Positions 1 through 6,474 of a stretch of 7,520 nucleotides of DNA are shown here, piece after piece. Source of the DNA: CAYSBA01 sp964429075 [NCBI: uncultured bacterium] (GTDB lineage Bacteria; CAYSBA01); the NCBI GenBank assembly GCA_964429075.1, contig CAYSBA010000049.1, positions 1-7,520 of the forward strand. Direction: 5' to 3'. The notes beneath the pieces were generated by a model. That model saw only the letters and a list, made by a program, of their open reading frames with translations. It was not told the origin of the DNA and searched no databases. A program made the translations under genes and the position numbers. Position 1 is the first letter of the stretch. The number at the start of each line of letters is the position of its first letter.

Positions 1-2
1 CG

Positions 3-83
3 CTTATGATGAAGGGTACTCAAATAAATAACTTTGAGACCCTGAAAGAAATGACTAAAGAATTTATAGGTGAGGTTGTATGA
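3..83 (+). CDS. C-terminal end of an unidentified protein (cut by window edge)
   Basis: Frame 3 is open from the window edge and ends at TGA 81-83, giving 26 residues that finish with the tail ETLKEMTKEFIGEVV. The stop overlaps the start of the next gene in an ATGA arrangement (80-83), which is typical of translationally coupled operon neighbours and is the main reason to believe this frame is real. The two other forward frames are closed early, by TGA at 7 and TAA at 29. The fragment carries no motif I can assign to a family, so its function is unknown. It shows that the operon extends to the left of this window. Confidence 0.6.
   Translation, partial: LMMKGTQINNFETLKEMTKEFIGEVV
68..76 (+). 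promoter_or_regulatory. Ribosome binding site of yjbQ
   Basis: AGGTGAGGT contains two overlapping Shine-Dalgarno-like cores, ending 3 and 7 bases before the ATG at 80. The 7-base spacing of the first core is ideal. The site lies inside the coding end of the upstream gene and supports the ATG at 80 as the true start. Confidence 0.7.
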
Positions 84-475
84 CAATAATAAAGCAGGTT
101 GTTACAAAAGAACGAATTGAGATGGTTGATATCACATCATTGGTCCGTAGTGTTGTAAAATCATCTCCGATAAAAGATGGAGCTGTTATTGTTTACAGCC
201 CACATACAACAGCAGGGATAACGATTAATGAGAATTCCGATCCATCTGTAAAGAGAGACATTTTAGAAAAGCTGAATCAACTTGTACCATACAGAGATAA
301 TTACTCCCATCTTGAAGGGAATGCGGATGCCCATATCAAGGCCTCTTTGATAGGTTCTTCTGTAATAGTTCCTGTAAAGGATAAAGAATTGTTGTTCGGG
401 ACATGGCAGGGTATCTTTTTTTGTGAGTTCGATGGTCCAAGAAACAGAAAGATTATTATTCAGTTGCTCGATTAA
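80..475 (+). CDS. yjbQ: YjbQ/UPF0047 family protein (thiamine-phosphate-synthase-like)
   Basis: This is a single-domain protein of 131 residues, close to the usual length of about 135-140 for UPF0047. Family signatures are visible in order: SPHTTAGITINENSDP (residues 40-55), HLEGNADAHIKAS (77-89) and GTWQGIFFCEFDGPR (107-121). The conserved His and Glu residues in these blocks form the proposed metal or active-site pocket of the family. Members have been reported to show weak thiamine-phosphate synthase activity that complements thiE mutants, but the physiological role is unsettled, so the enzyme name is provisional. The protein is probably cytoplasmic, with no signal peptide. The ATG at 80 is preceded by a strong GGTGAGG-type ribosome binding site and overlaps the upstream stop. 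No thiamine gene is adjacent, so the neighbourhood gives no support for a thiamine role. Confidence 0.93.
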   Translation: MTIIKQVVTKERIEMVDITSLVRSVVKSSPIKDGAVIVYSPHTTAGITINENSDPSVKRDILEKLNQLVPYRDNYSHLEGNADAHIKASLIGSSVIVPVKDKELLFGTWQGIFFCEFDGPRNRKIIIQLLD

Positions 476-1568
476 AAGGTTACTTTTTTTGATTTTCTGT
501 TTTTGTGTAATCATATCCTGTAGACGGGGCATTGTAAAAAAAGAACAGGCTGCAACCAGAAGGGTTTTCAAACTCGAACCGATAACAATCATAGGAACAC
601 CTGATGATTATGTTGAGCTTGAGAGGTTTGACGAGGATAGTCTTTACAAAGAGGCAACCAAACTCTATAGAAACGGTGAATATAAGAAGGCTTTAAGATA
701 TTTAAATTTTTTTATTGGAAGGTTCCCTGATTCAAAATACATATACCTTGCACATTTTTTTATAGCTATGTGTCTTGAGAATCTTGGAAGATACAAAGAT
801 GCCATAGAGGCTTACAGAAACATAACAGAGATATTCCCGGAGAGTAGTCTATCTGTTTCTGCCATATTTAAAAAGGCAAGATTACTGGCCAAGATTAATA
901 AATACGACGAGATTGTAAAAGATATGTTAGATGTTTTAAAGAGGAAGGATATTACCTATAAAACGAGGATTGAAGCAAATGTAGATCTTGGGATCTCTCT
1001 CTTTATGCTTGGAGAGATGGATAGTGCAGATGTCTATTTCAGAGATGCCATCAGAATATATGAAAAGGTGGAAAAGGAGCAATCTATTGAGGCAACGAGT
1101 TTAATATCACAGGCATTTTTCTATAGAGGTGAAATTCGTTTCAGGAAGATGAACAAGATAAAGTTGAAACTCCCTGAAAAAAAGATGAAAGAGGACCTTG
1201 AGAAAAAGGCAGAGCTTCTTTTAGAGGCACAATCGTTTTTCTTGAGGTCTATCAGGGCAGGTGATCCCGGCTGGGCAATTGCAAGTGGGTCCCGGATTGG
1301 TAAGATGTATCATAGTTTGTACAACGATATGATTAATGCAGAGATTCCAGAGGATCTTGATGAAGAGGCAAAAAAGATATACATCGAAGAGCTAAAAAAA
1401 CGGATCAGTGTACTTTTGAAAAAGGCACTACGTGCATATTCTGTAACAATTGATGCTGCTGATAGACTTGGAGTAGACAATGAGTGGTATAAAAAGATGA
1501 AACAAGATATGAATGAGATACAAAGGATGCTGCTTACTGATGATGTGTTATTTGGTGGAACAGGATAG
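423..1568 (+). CDS. Predicted outer-membrane-type lipoprotein with TPR repeats
   Basis: The protein has 381 residues if started at GTG 423. It has a hydrophobic signal segment (about 20-32) after Lys18-Arg19, ending in a lipobox-like VIISC with Cys33 as the likely lipidated residue, so export and membrane anchoring are inferred. Residues about 72-215 hold TPR-like helical pairs: LYKEATKLYRNGEYKKAL, then FPDSKYIYLAHFFIAMC, GRYKDAIEAYRNITEIFPE, and a further pair at 185-215. This layout resembles BamD/YbgF-type lipoproteins. The C-terminal part (about 262-370) holds DPGWAIASGSRIGKMYHSLY, a conserved-looking YIEELKKR helix, and RLGVDNEWYKKM. From memory this resembles TPR proteins of Myxococcota and related deltaproteobacteria. 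The start is uncertain: ATG 432 and an ATT at 471 are alternatives. The exact role is unknown; envelope scaffolding or assembly is a guess. Confidence 0.85.
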   Translation: MSSMVQETERLLFSCSIKRLLFLIFCFCVIISCRRGIVKKEQAATRRVFKLEPITIIGTPDDYVELERFDEDSLYKEATKLYRNGEYKKALRYLNFFIGRFPDSKYIYLAHFFIAMCLENLGRYKDAIEAYRNITEIFPESSLSVSAIFKKARLLAKINKYDEIVKDMLDVLKRKDITYKTRIEANVDLGISLFMLGEMDSADVYFRDAIRIYEKVEKEQSIEATSLISQAFFYRGEIRFRKMNKIKLKLPEKKMKEDLEKKAELLLEAQSFFLRSIRAGDPGWAIASGSRIGKMYHSLYNDMINAEIPEDLDEEAKKIYIEELKKRISVLLKKALRAYSVTIDAADRLGVDNEWYKKMKQDMNEIQRMLLTDDVLFGGTG

Positions 1569-1960
1569 TGAGGTATATGGGATTAGATATAGGACGAAGG
1601 AGAATAGGTGTTGCAATTGCAAAAGATGATCTGAAGATTGCACTTCCAAGGGGTATAATACACTACAAAAAACATAAAGAGGCAATTGAAAGGATAAAAA
1701 AGATTGTTGAAAATGAGAAGATAGGTGTTATTGTATATGGCCTCCCTTTAAACTTGAAAGGACAGGAAGGGATATCTGCATCTGCAGTAAGAAGATTTAT
1801 CGAGAATCTCAAAAAGGGTCTATCAGATGAGGTAAAATTTGTTGCATTTGATGAACGCTTTACAACAAAAGAGATAAAAAGGATTGGTGCGAAGAAAAGA
1901 GAGGTCGATGATCTTGCTGCTGTACTTATATTGAATGCATTCTTAGAGTCGTGCAGTTAA
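1568..1960 (+). CDS. ruvX: RuvX/YqgF family putative Holliday junction resolvase / pre-16S rRNA nuclease
   Basis: This is an RNase H-fold nuclease of 130 residues, slightly shorter than E. coli YqgF (138). Visible motifs are MGLDIGRRRIGVAIAKDD with catalytic-type Asp7, YGLPLNLKGQEG, DERFTT (95-100) with Glu96, and VDDLAA with Asp114, so the acidic active-site set is intact. The family is annotated as a putative Holliday junction resolvase. In E. coli YqgF is implicated in 16S rRNA 5'-end maturation, and the sequence alone does not separate these roles. The GTG start overlaps the upstream TAG by one base and has GGTGGA (1554-1559) eight bases before it. It gives an N-terminus matching the usual few residues before the first strand. 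ATG 1577, two bases after GAGGT, is the alternative. It sits between a TPR lipoprotein and prmC with overlaps on both sides. Confidence 0.93.
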   Translation: MRYMGLDIGRRRIGVAIAKDDLKIALPRGIIHYKKHKEAIERIKKIVENEKIGVIVYGLPLNLKGQEGISASAVRRFIENLKKGLSDEVKFVAFDERFTTKEIKRIGAKKREVDDLAAVLILNAFLESCS

Positions 1961-2823
1961 AAGAGCTGTTAGATATTGTAAAGGATAGATTAAAAGATAG
2001 TAATATCCCTGCAGCAGAAAGGGAGGCAGAGATCATAGTGCAAGAAGTATTAAATATGGATAATCTAACTTTATTTCTTGATGATAAAAAATCTATAGAT
2101 GAAGAGAAAATCGATAGAGTATTTTCTATTGTTAAAGAGAGAATAAAGAGGATTCCACTTGCATATATTCTAAAAAAGGCATGGTTTCGTGATCTTGAGC
2201 TCTTTGTTGACTATGGTGTTTTCATCCCACGCCCTGAGACAGAAATTCTGGTAGAGTATGCAATTGAGTTTCTGAAGTTAAAGGGTTGGCTTAAAGGTGT
2301 TAACATCCTTGATCTGTGCACAGGTTCTGGTGTTATTGCCTTATCTATTGCAAAAGAGATCTCTGATGTTTTTATTGTTGCAAGTGATATATCAGAGAAG
2401 GCCCTTTCAATTGCAATAATTAATAAAAAAAGGGTTATTGGTCTAAGATCAGATATTGTTTTTTTAAGGGCAGATCTCGTTGAGGCCTTTAAAGATTTAC
2501 CATTTTTTCATCTCGTGATATCCAATCCACCATATGTTTCATTTAAAAAAGCTGTTTCCATACAACCCGAGCTTTCTTTTGAGCCAGAAGATGCGCTATA
2601 TTCTTCAGATGAAGGGATGGCTCATTCTAAAACAATAATAAAGAGGGTATATAATATGCTTACAGAAGGTGGATGCCTTATTATGGAGACCGATCCTTCA
2701 ATCTCTAGAGAGCTTTTAGATTTTGTCTCATCGGAAACAGATTATTATGAATCTTTTGTGTTACAGGACTATGCAGGGCTTGACAGGGTTATAATACTTA
2801 AAAAAGGGCTGAACAATGCTTGA
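1951..2823 (+). CDS. prmC: Peptide chain release factor N5-glutamine methyltransferase
   Basis: PrmC (HemK) methylates the glutamine of the GGQ motif in release factors RF1/RF2 using S-adenosylmethionine, improving termination. The 290 residues match the family length (277 in E. coli). The N-terminal helical substrate-binding domain covers about 1-75, with AEREAEIIVQEVL as the typical first helix. The linker has IPRPETEILVE (92-102). The Rossmann methyltransferase domain has motif I DLCTGSGVIALSIAKE (121-136), ASDIS (144-148) and the amide-binding SNPPYVS (191-197). The C-terminus has the family's DYAGLDRVIILKK. The GTG start overlaps ruvX by ten bases with only a weak AGAG site before it, so coupling is likely. 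prfA, the frequent upstream partner, is not here; murA follows, as it does in several diderm genomes. Confidence 0.96.
   Translation: MQLKELLDIVKDRLKDSNIPAAEREAEIIVQEVLNMDNLTLFLDDKKSIDEEKIDRVFSIVKERIKRIPLAYILKKAWFRDLELFVDYGVFIPRPETEILVEYAIEFLKLKGWLKGVNILDLCTGSGVIALSIAKEISDVFIVASDISEKALSIAIINKKRVIGLRSDIVFLRADLVEAFKDLPFFHLVISNPPYVSFKKAVSIQPELSFEPEDALYSSDEGMAHSKTIIKRVYNMLTEGGCLIMETDPSISRELLDFVSSETDYYESFVLQDYAGLDRVIILKKGLNNA
2804..2808 (+). promoter_or_regulatory. Ribosome binding site of murA
   Basis: AAGGG within the last codons of prmC lies seven bases before the murA ATG at 2816 and supports that start. Confidence 0.6.
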
Positions 2824-4081
2824 GAAACTTGTTATTAAAGGGGGACGTGAGCTCAGGGGTACTGTTAGAATCTCTGGCGCAAAGAATGCGGTACTGCCAA
2901 TAATGTTTGCCACCCTCTTGGCGGATGATATCTGTATAATAAAAAATGTTCCAAGATTGAGGGATGTAAAAACAACAATAAAGATTCTTGAGCTTCTTGG
3001 TTGTAAGGTTGATTTTAAAGATAGTATTCTCAGAATAGATCCATCTGATGTCAGGCCAGAGAGGGTACCTTATGAAATCGTAAAGACCATGCGTGCTTCA
3101 ATCTTAGCTCTTGGACCACTTGTTGCAAGATTCAAAGAGGCTGAGGTCTCCCTGCCGGGTGGTTGTGCAATTGGTGCAAGACCAGTAGATCTTCATATAA
3201 AAGGCCTTAGTTTAATGGGATGCGATATAGTGATTGAACATGGTTACATTAAGGCAAAGGCAGAAAGACTGAGACCGGCTGAAATACACCTTGATATACC
3301 ATCAGTTACAGGGACAGAAAATCTACTTTTTGCAGCTTCAATGACCGAACAGACTACAATTATAAACAATGCAGCAATGGAACCTGAAATCTCGGATCTG
3401 ATTGAGGTACTGAGTAAAATGGGGGTATATATTGAAGGGAAGGGAACGTCAAGGCTTATTGTTCACGGAAAGCGAACTCCTGGCTCATTTGAACACAGTG
3501 TAATACCTGATCGTATAGAGGCAGGTACTTTTCTTGTAGCTGGTGCAATAACAGCTGGAGATATTGTCGTAGAGGATGTTGTACCAGATCATCTCGATTC
3601 GATCCTGATGAAACTTATTGAAGTTGGTTGTGAGATTGAGGTCTGGAATGGCAGGATAAGGATAAAGGGTTCAGAAAAAATCAATCCTTGTTCTATTCAG
3701 ACCAACCCATATCCGGGGTTCCCAACAGATATGCAGGCTCAATTTATGTCACTTTTGGCCCTTGCAAATGGTACAAGTATAATAAGGGAGAATATATTCG
3801 AAAATCGCTTTATACATGTGGCTGAATTGTGCAGGATGGGTGCCGACATAAAGATAGATGGGAATACTGCAATTATCAATGGTGTTACAAGTCTTACTGG
3901 CAGTGATGTTATGGCAACAGATTTGAGGGCGAGTGCATCACTCGTACTTGCAGGTCTTGTTGCAGAAGGGACTACAGTCGTTCACAGGATATATCATCTC
4001 GACAGGGGTTATGAATCTATGGAACATAAGTTAAGGCTCCTTGGTGCAGATATCATACGAGAAAAAGACGAACATGTTTAA
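2816..4081 (+). CDS. murA: UDP-N-acetylglucosamine 1-carboxyvinyltransferase
   Basis: MurA transfers enolpyruvate from PEP to UDP-GlcNAc, the first committed cytoplasmic step of peptidoglycan synthesis. It is full length at 421 residues (419 in E. coli). Key residues are present: SGAKNAVLP with Lys23/Asn24; LPGGCAIGARPVDLHIKGL with catalytic Cys117 and Arg122; YPGFPTDMQAQF with the general base Asp305; DLRASASLVLAG with Asp369/Arg371; and HLDRGYE with Arg397. The active-site Cys, rather than Asp, suggests normal fosfomycin sensitivity of the enzyme. The ATG at 2816 overlaps the prmC stop by eight bases and has AAGGG (2804-2808) seven bases upstream. I see no truncation or unusual insertion. 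Confidence 0.98.
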   Translation: MLEKLVIKGGRELRGTVRISGAKNAVLPIMFATLLADDICIIKNVPRLRDVKTTIKILELLGCKVDFKDSILRIDPSDVRPERVPYEIVKTMRASILALGPLVARFKEAEVSLPGGCAIGARPVDLHIKGLSLMGCDIVIEHGYIKAKAERLRPAEIHLDIPSVTGTENLLFAASMTEQTTIINNAAMEPEISDLIEVLSKMGVYIEGKGTSRLIVHGKRTPGSFEHSVIPDRIEAGTFLVAGAITAGDIVVEDVVPDHLDSILMKLIEVGCEIEVWNGRIRIKGSEKINPCSIQTNPYPGFPTDMQAQFMSLLALANGTSIIRENIFENRFIHVAELCRMGADIKIDGNTAIINGVTSLTGSDVMATDLRASASLVLAGLVAEGTTVVHRIYHLDRGYESMEHKLRLLGADIIREKDEHV

Positions 4082-4703
4082 TGTGGAATTTTTGATCCAC
4101 GATACAATAGGATATAAAGAGGGGCTTGAAATACAAAAAAAATGGTTCAATCTGTGTCTTATAAATGGCATTGAGACCCTTATTGTACTTCAACATAAAC
4201 CTGTTTTTACTGTTGGGAGGGCAGGTCAAAAAAAGAGATATCCAGATCGGATAGCAGATATAAAGGTGTATAAATGTAATCGTGGAGGTGATATTACACT
4301 CCATAATCCAGGACAGATTGTCTTTTACCCAATAATGAGGATATCAAGGTATGCAAAAGGGCCAAAGGAGTTTGTAAAACGAATTGAAGACTGGATAATC
4401 TCATTACTTGGATCTTACAGTATAGATGGCTCCAGGCGCGAAGGATTTCCGGGCGTATGGGTTAGAGAGAGTAAGATAGCATCTGTTGGTTTCAGGATTG
4501 AAAAGGGAATAAGTTATCATGGGGTTTCTTTGAATGTATGTAATGATCTTAAGCCATTTGATTTTATAGATCCGTGCGGTATAAAGGGCTGCAGGATGAC
4601 TTCGATAGAGCAGGAAATTAAAAAAGATGTTGATTTAGAAGCTGTTGCAAAAAAAGCAGTTGAACTTTTTTTCGATAACTTCAAAATAGATGAAAGACGA
4701 TAA
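4074..4703 (+). CDS. lipB: Lipoyl(octanoyl) transferase
   Basis: LipB moves the octanoyl group from octanoyl-ACP to a lysine of lipoyl domains (2-oxoacid dehydrogenase E2 subunits, GcvH), the first step of endogenous lipoate assembly. From ATG 4074 it has 209 residues (213 in E. coli). Motifs are NRGGDITLHNPGQIVFYP (69-86), PGVWVRESKIASVGFRIEKG (126-145) with catalytic-type Lys134, YHGVSLNV (148-155), and PCGIKGCRMTSIEQE with the acyl-thioester Cys168. Both residues of the Cys/Lys pair are present, so it should be active. The open frame extends up to a TTG at 4041, but that part only shadows the murA tail. ATG 4074 gives the usual short N-terminus and the eight-base overlap typical of this operon. 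The ribosome binding site is weak, suggesting coupling to murA. lipA follows directly. Confidence 0.96.
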   Translation: MFNVEFLIHDTIGYKEGLEIQKKWFNLCLINGIETLIVLQHKPVFTVGRAGQKKRYPDRIADIKVYKCNRGGDITLHNPGQIVFYPIMRISRYAKGPKEFVKRIEDWIISLLGSYSIDGSRREGFPGVWVRESKIASVGFRIEKGISYHGVSLNVCNDLKPFDFIDPCGIKGCRMTSIEQEIKKDVDLEAVAKKAVELFFDNFKIDERR

Positions 4704-5550
4704 GGTTCAAAGAAAACCACAATGGCTAAGGGTACCGATTCCTCATGGTGAGGATTTTTTTAGATTAAAAAAAATAGTTGAAGATCTAAATCTAAATACA
4801 GTGTGCAAGGAATCGCACTGTCCAAATATTGGAAAATGCTGGGCAAAGGGACATCTTACAATTATAATCCTTGGTAACAGGTGCACCAGGGGATGTTCGT
4901 TTTGTAATGTGGAGGCAATGAAACCATATCTACCTGATAGAGATGAGCCAAAACGTGTTGCTGAACTTGTTGTAAAGTTAAACTTACGGTATCTTATCCT
5001 TACTTCAGTAACCAGGGATGATCTTCCCGATGGAGGTGCAGATCACTGGGCAGAAACAATTTCTCAGGTAAAAAAGCTCAATCCGAATACTTTAGTTGAG
5101 GCATTAATTCCAGATTTCAAGGGTAATATCGACTCGTTAGAAAAGATTGCAAAATCGGGTGTAGATATATTGGCTCACAATCTTGAAACTGTGGAAAGGC
5201 TGTATAAGAGGGTAAGAAAGGGTGCGGATTACAGAAGATCATTGGGAATCCTCCATTGGTTTAGAACAAGAGGGATAAAGACAAAATCTGGTATTATGGT
5301 AGGGATTGGTGAGACTGAAGATGATCTGAAAAGACTTTTTAAAGATGTAGCCAATGCAGGTGTTGAGATATTTACAATTGGTCAATACCTTAGACCAACA
5401 AAAAGACACCTTGAAGTAAAAAGATACCTTCGTCCTGATGAGTTTAAGAGACTTGAAAAATTAGCAAAATCATATGGAATAAAACATGTAATTGCAGGGC
5501 CACTTGTCAGAAGTTCATATATGGCAGATAAGATTATCTTGAATGCTTGA
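4690..5550 (+). CDS. lipA: Lipoyl synthase (radical SAM)
   Basis: LipA inserts two sulfur atoms at C6 and C8 of the protein-bound octanoyl chain made by LipB, using two 4Fe-4S clusters and SAM. All six cluster cysteines are visible: the auxiliary cluster in CKESHCPNIGKC (Cys39, Cys44, Cys50) and the radical SAM cluster in RCTRGCSFC (Cys65, Cys69, Cys72). The conserved C-terminal RSSY motif (274-277), which supplies a serine ligand to the auxiliary cluster, is followed by MADK. KPQWLRVPIP (9-18) is the family's N-terminal signature. The 286 residues make it a short, complete member (321 in E. coli). The ATG overlaps lipB by 14 bases and has no recognisable ribosome binding site, so translation probably depends on coupling. 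Its last 17 bases overlap the end of the opposing hflC. Confidence 0.98.
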   Translation: MKDDKVQRKPQWLRVPIPHGEDFFRLKKIVEDLNLNTVCKESHCPNIGKCWAKGHLTIIILGNRCTRGCSFCNVEAMKPYLPDRDEPKRVAELVVKLNLRYLILTSVTRDDLPDGGADHWAETISQVKKLNPNTLVEALIPDFKGNIDSLEKIAKSGVDILAHNLETVERLYKRVRKGADYRRSLGILHWFRTRGIKTKSGIMVGIGETEDDLKRLFKDVANAGVEIFTIGQYLRPTKRHLEVKRYLRPDEFKRLEKLAKSYGIKHVIAGPLVRSSYMADKIILNA

Positions 5551-6472
5551 TGAGTTTAAATAGATCGCTATCAGTAGTGAGTATCAGTGTTGAGTCGGAT
5601 TTTATTGATTTTTCATAGGTATCAAGGGCTGTTTTAAATCTGAAGAAATCGGGATCTTTCTTATAGGCCTCTGCATAGATCCTTGTTGCCTCTGCATCAG
5701 CCCTACCCTTTATCGTTTGAGCCTGTTTGTAGGCCTTTGAGAGAATCTCTTTTCGCATTTTATCTATTTTACCGGTGATCTCTTCCATTTTCCCTCTACC
5801 AAGGGCCTTATATTTTTCTGCAATTCTCATTTGTGCAGATATCATACGATCGTATACCTTGTTTGTTACCTTGTCAGAGTAGTCGATTCGTTTTATCTCT
5901 ATGTCGGTTATCTCAATGCCAAGATCAAGTCTTTTGAGTTTTTCCTTTGCACTTTTTAGTATCTGATCCCTAATCTTAAGACGCATCCCTTCAAAATTTG
6001 TCTTTTTGTGTTCGGTATCTTTTTCTTCATTCTCTTCAAAAAAACTGGGTAAGTCTCTGTTTGATGACCTTACAACCTCTAATATAGTATGTTTTGAGAT
6101 ATAATCTCTAACAAGACCATCAAGGATGTCATCGAGTCTCGATTGTGCCTCGGTTTCATCATTGACCGATTTGTAAAACTTAAGTACATCAGAGATACGC
6201 CATCTGGCAAATACATCAACATATATAAACTTGCTATCTCTTGTTGGTATTATGTTTGGATAACCATCCCATTGTAAGAGTCTCTTTTCAAAGAATTTTA
6301 CCTGCTGAATAAAGGGTAGTTTAAAGTGAATACCAGGTGTAGTTATAGGATCTCTTACAGGTTTACCAAATTGTAGAACAATTGCCTGTTCCCATTCGTT
6401 CACAACAAAGCATGAAGAACCGGTGAGGATAATTGCCAGAAGGGCCAGACCAAACAGCCATGCCAGTCTCAT
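5534..6472 (-). CDS. hflC: SPFH-domain protease modulator HflC
   Basis: HflC pairs with HflK in a membrane complex, mostly on the periplasmic face, that binds FtsH and modulates its proteolysis. The protein has 312 residues (334 in E. coli). One N-terminal transmembrane anchor (about 3-20) precedes the SPFH/band-7 domain, with VNEWEQAIVLQFGKPVRDP (24-42), TPGIHFKLPF (45-54), and ARWRISDVLKFY (89-100). A charged insert, FEENEEKDTEHKKTN (145-159), breaks the domain. The LDLGIEITDIEIKRIDYSD block (182-200) ends the domain, and a long charged, Ala-containing helix (about 205-270) with KGRADAEATRIYAEAY follows. The C-terminal DPDFFRFKTALDTYEKS and DSDLFKLIK match E. coli HflC closely. It starts two bases after the hflK stop with the strong site GAGGGAG eight bases before the ATG. 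SSC at 19-21 is not a good lipobox. Confidence 0.97.
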   Translation of the reverse strand: MRLAWLFGLALLAIILTGSSCFVVNEWEQAIVLQFGKPVRDPITTPGIHFKLPFIQQVKFFEKRLLQWDGYPNIIPTRDSKFIYVDVFARWRISDVLKFYKSVNDETEAQSRLDDILDGLVRDYISKHTILEVVRSSNRDLPSFFEENEEKDTEHKKTNFEGMRLKIRDQILKSAKEKLKRLDLGIEITDIEIKRIDYSDKVTNKVYDRMISAQMRIAEKYKALGRGKMEEITGKIDKMRKEILSKAYKQAQTIKGRADAEATRIYAEAYKKDPDFFRFKTALDTYEKSIKSDSTLILTTDSDLFKLIKHSR

Positions 6473-6474
6473 TT

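Noticed and set aside
263-592. Open frame of 109 codons on the - strand
   Set aside because: It is antisense to yjbQ and the TPR gene start, both supported by motifs. The product shows no family features.
4041-4073. N-terminal extension of LipB from TTG 4041
   Set aside because: The extra 11 residues overlap the conserved murA end in another frame, while ATG 4074 gives the usual LipB N-terminus and an overlap length typical of this operon.
4053-4304. Minus-strand open frame opposite lipB, and a similar one at 4517-4720
   Set aside because: Both are antisense shadows of lipB coding sequence with no independent support.
5566-5592. Short repeated TATCAGT words just after the lipA stop
   Set aside because: They are only seven bases long, lie inside hflC coding sequence, and form neither a hairpin nor a longer array, so they look like chance.
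6410-6472. Possible lipoprotein signal in HflC (TGSSC)
   Set aside because: The residue at -3 is Gly rather than Leu/Val/Ile, and HflC proteins are known to use an uncleaved N-terminal anchor at this position.
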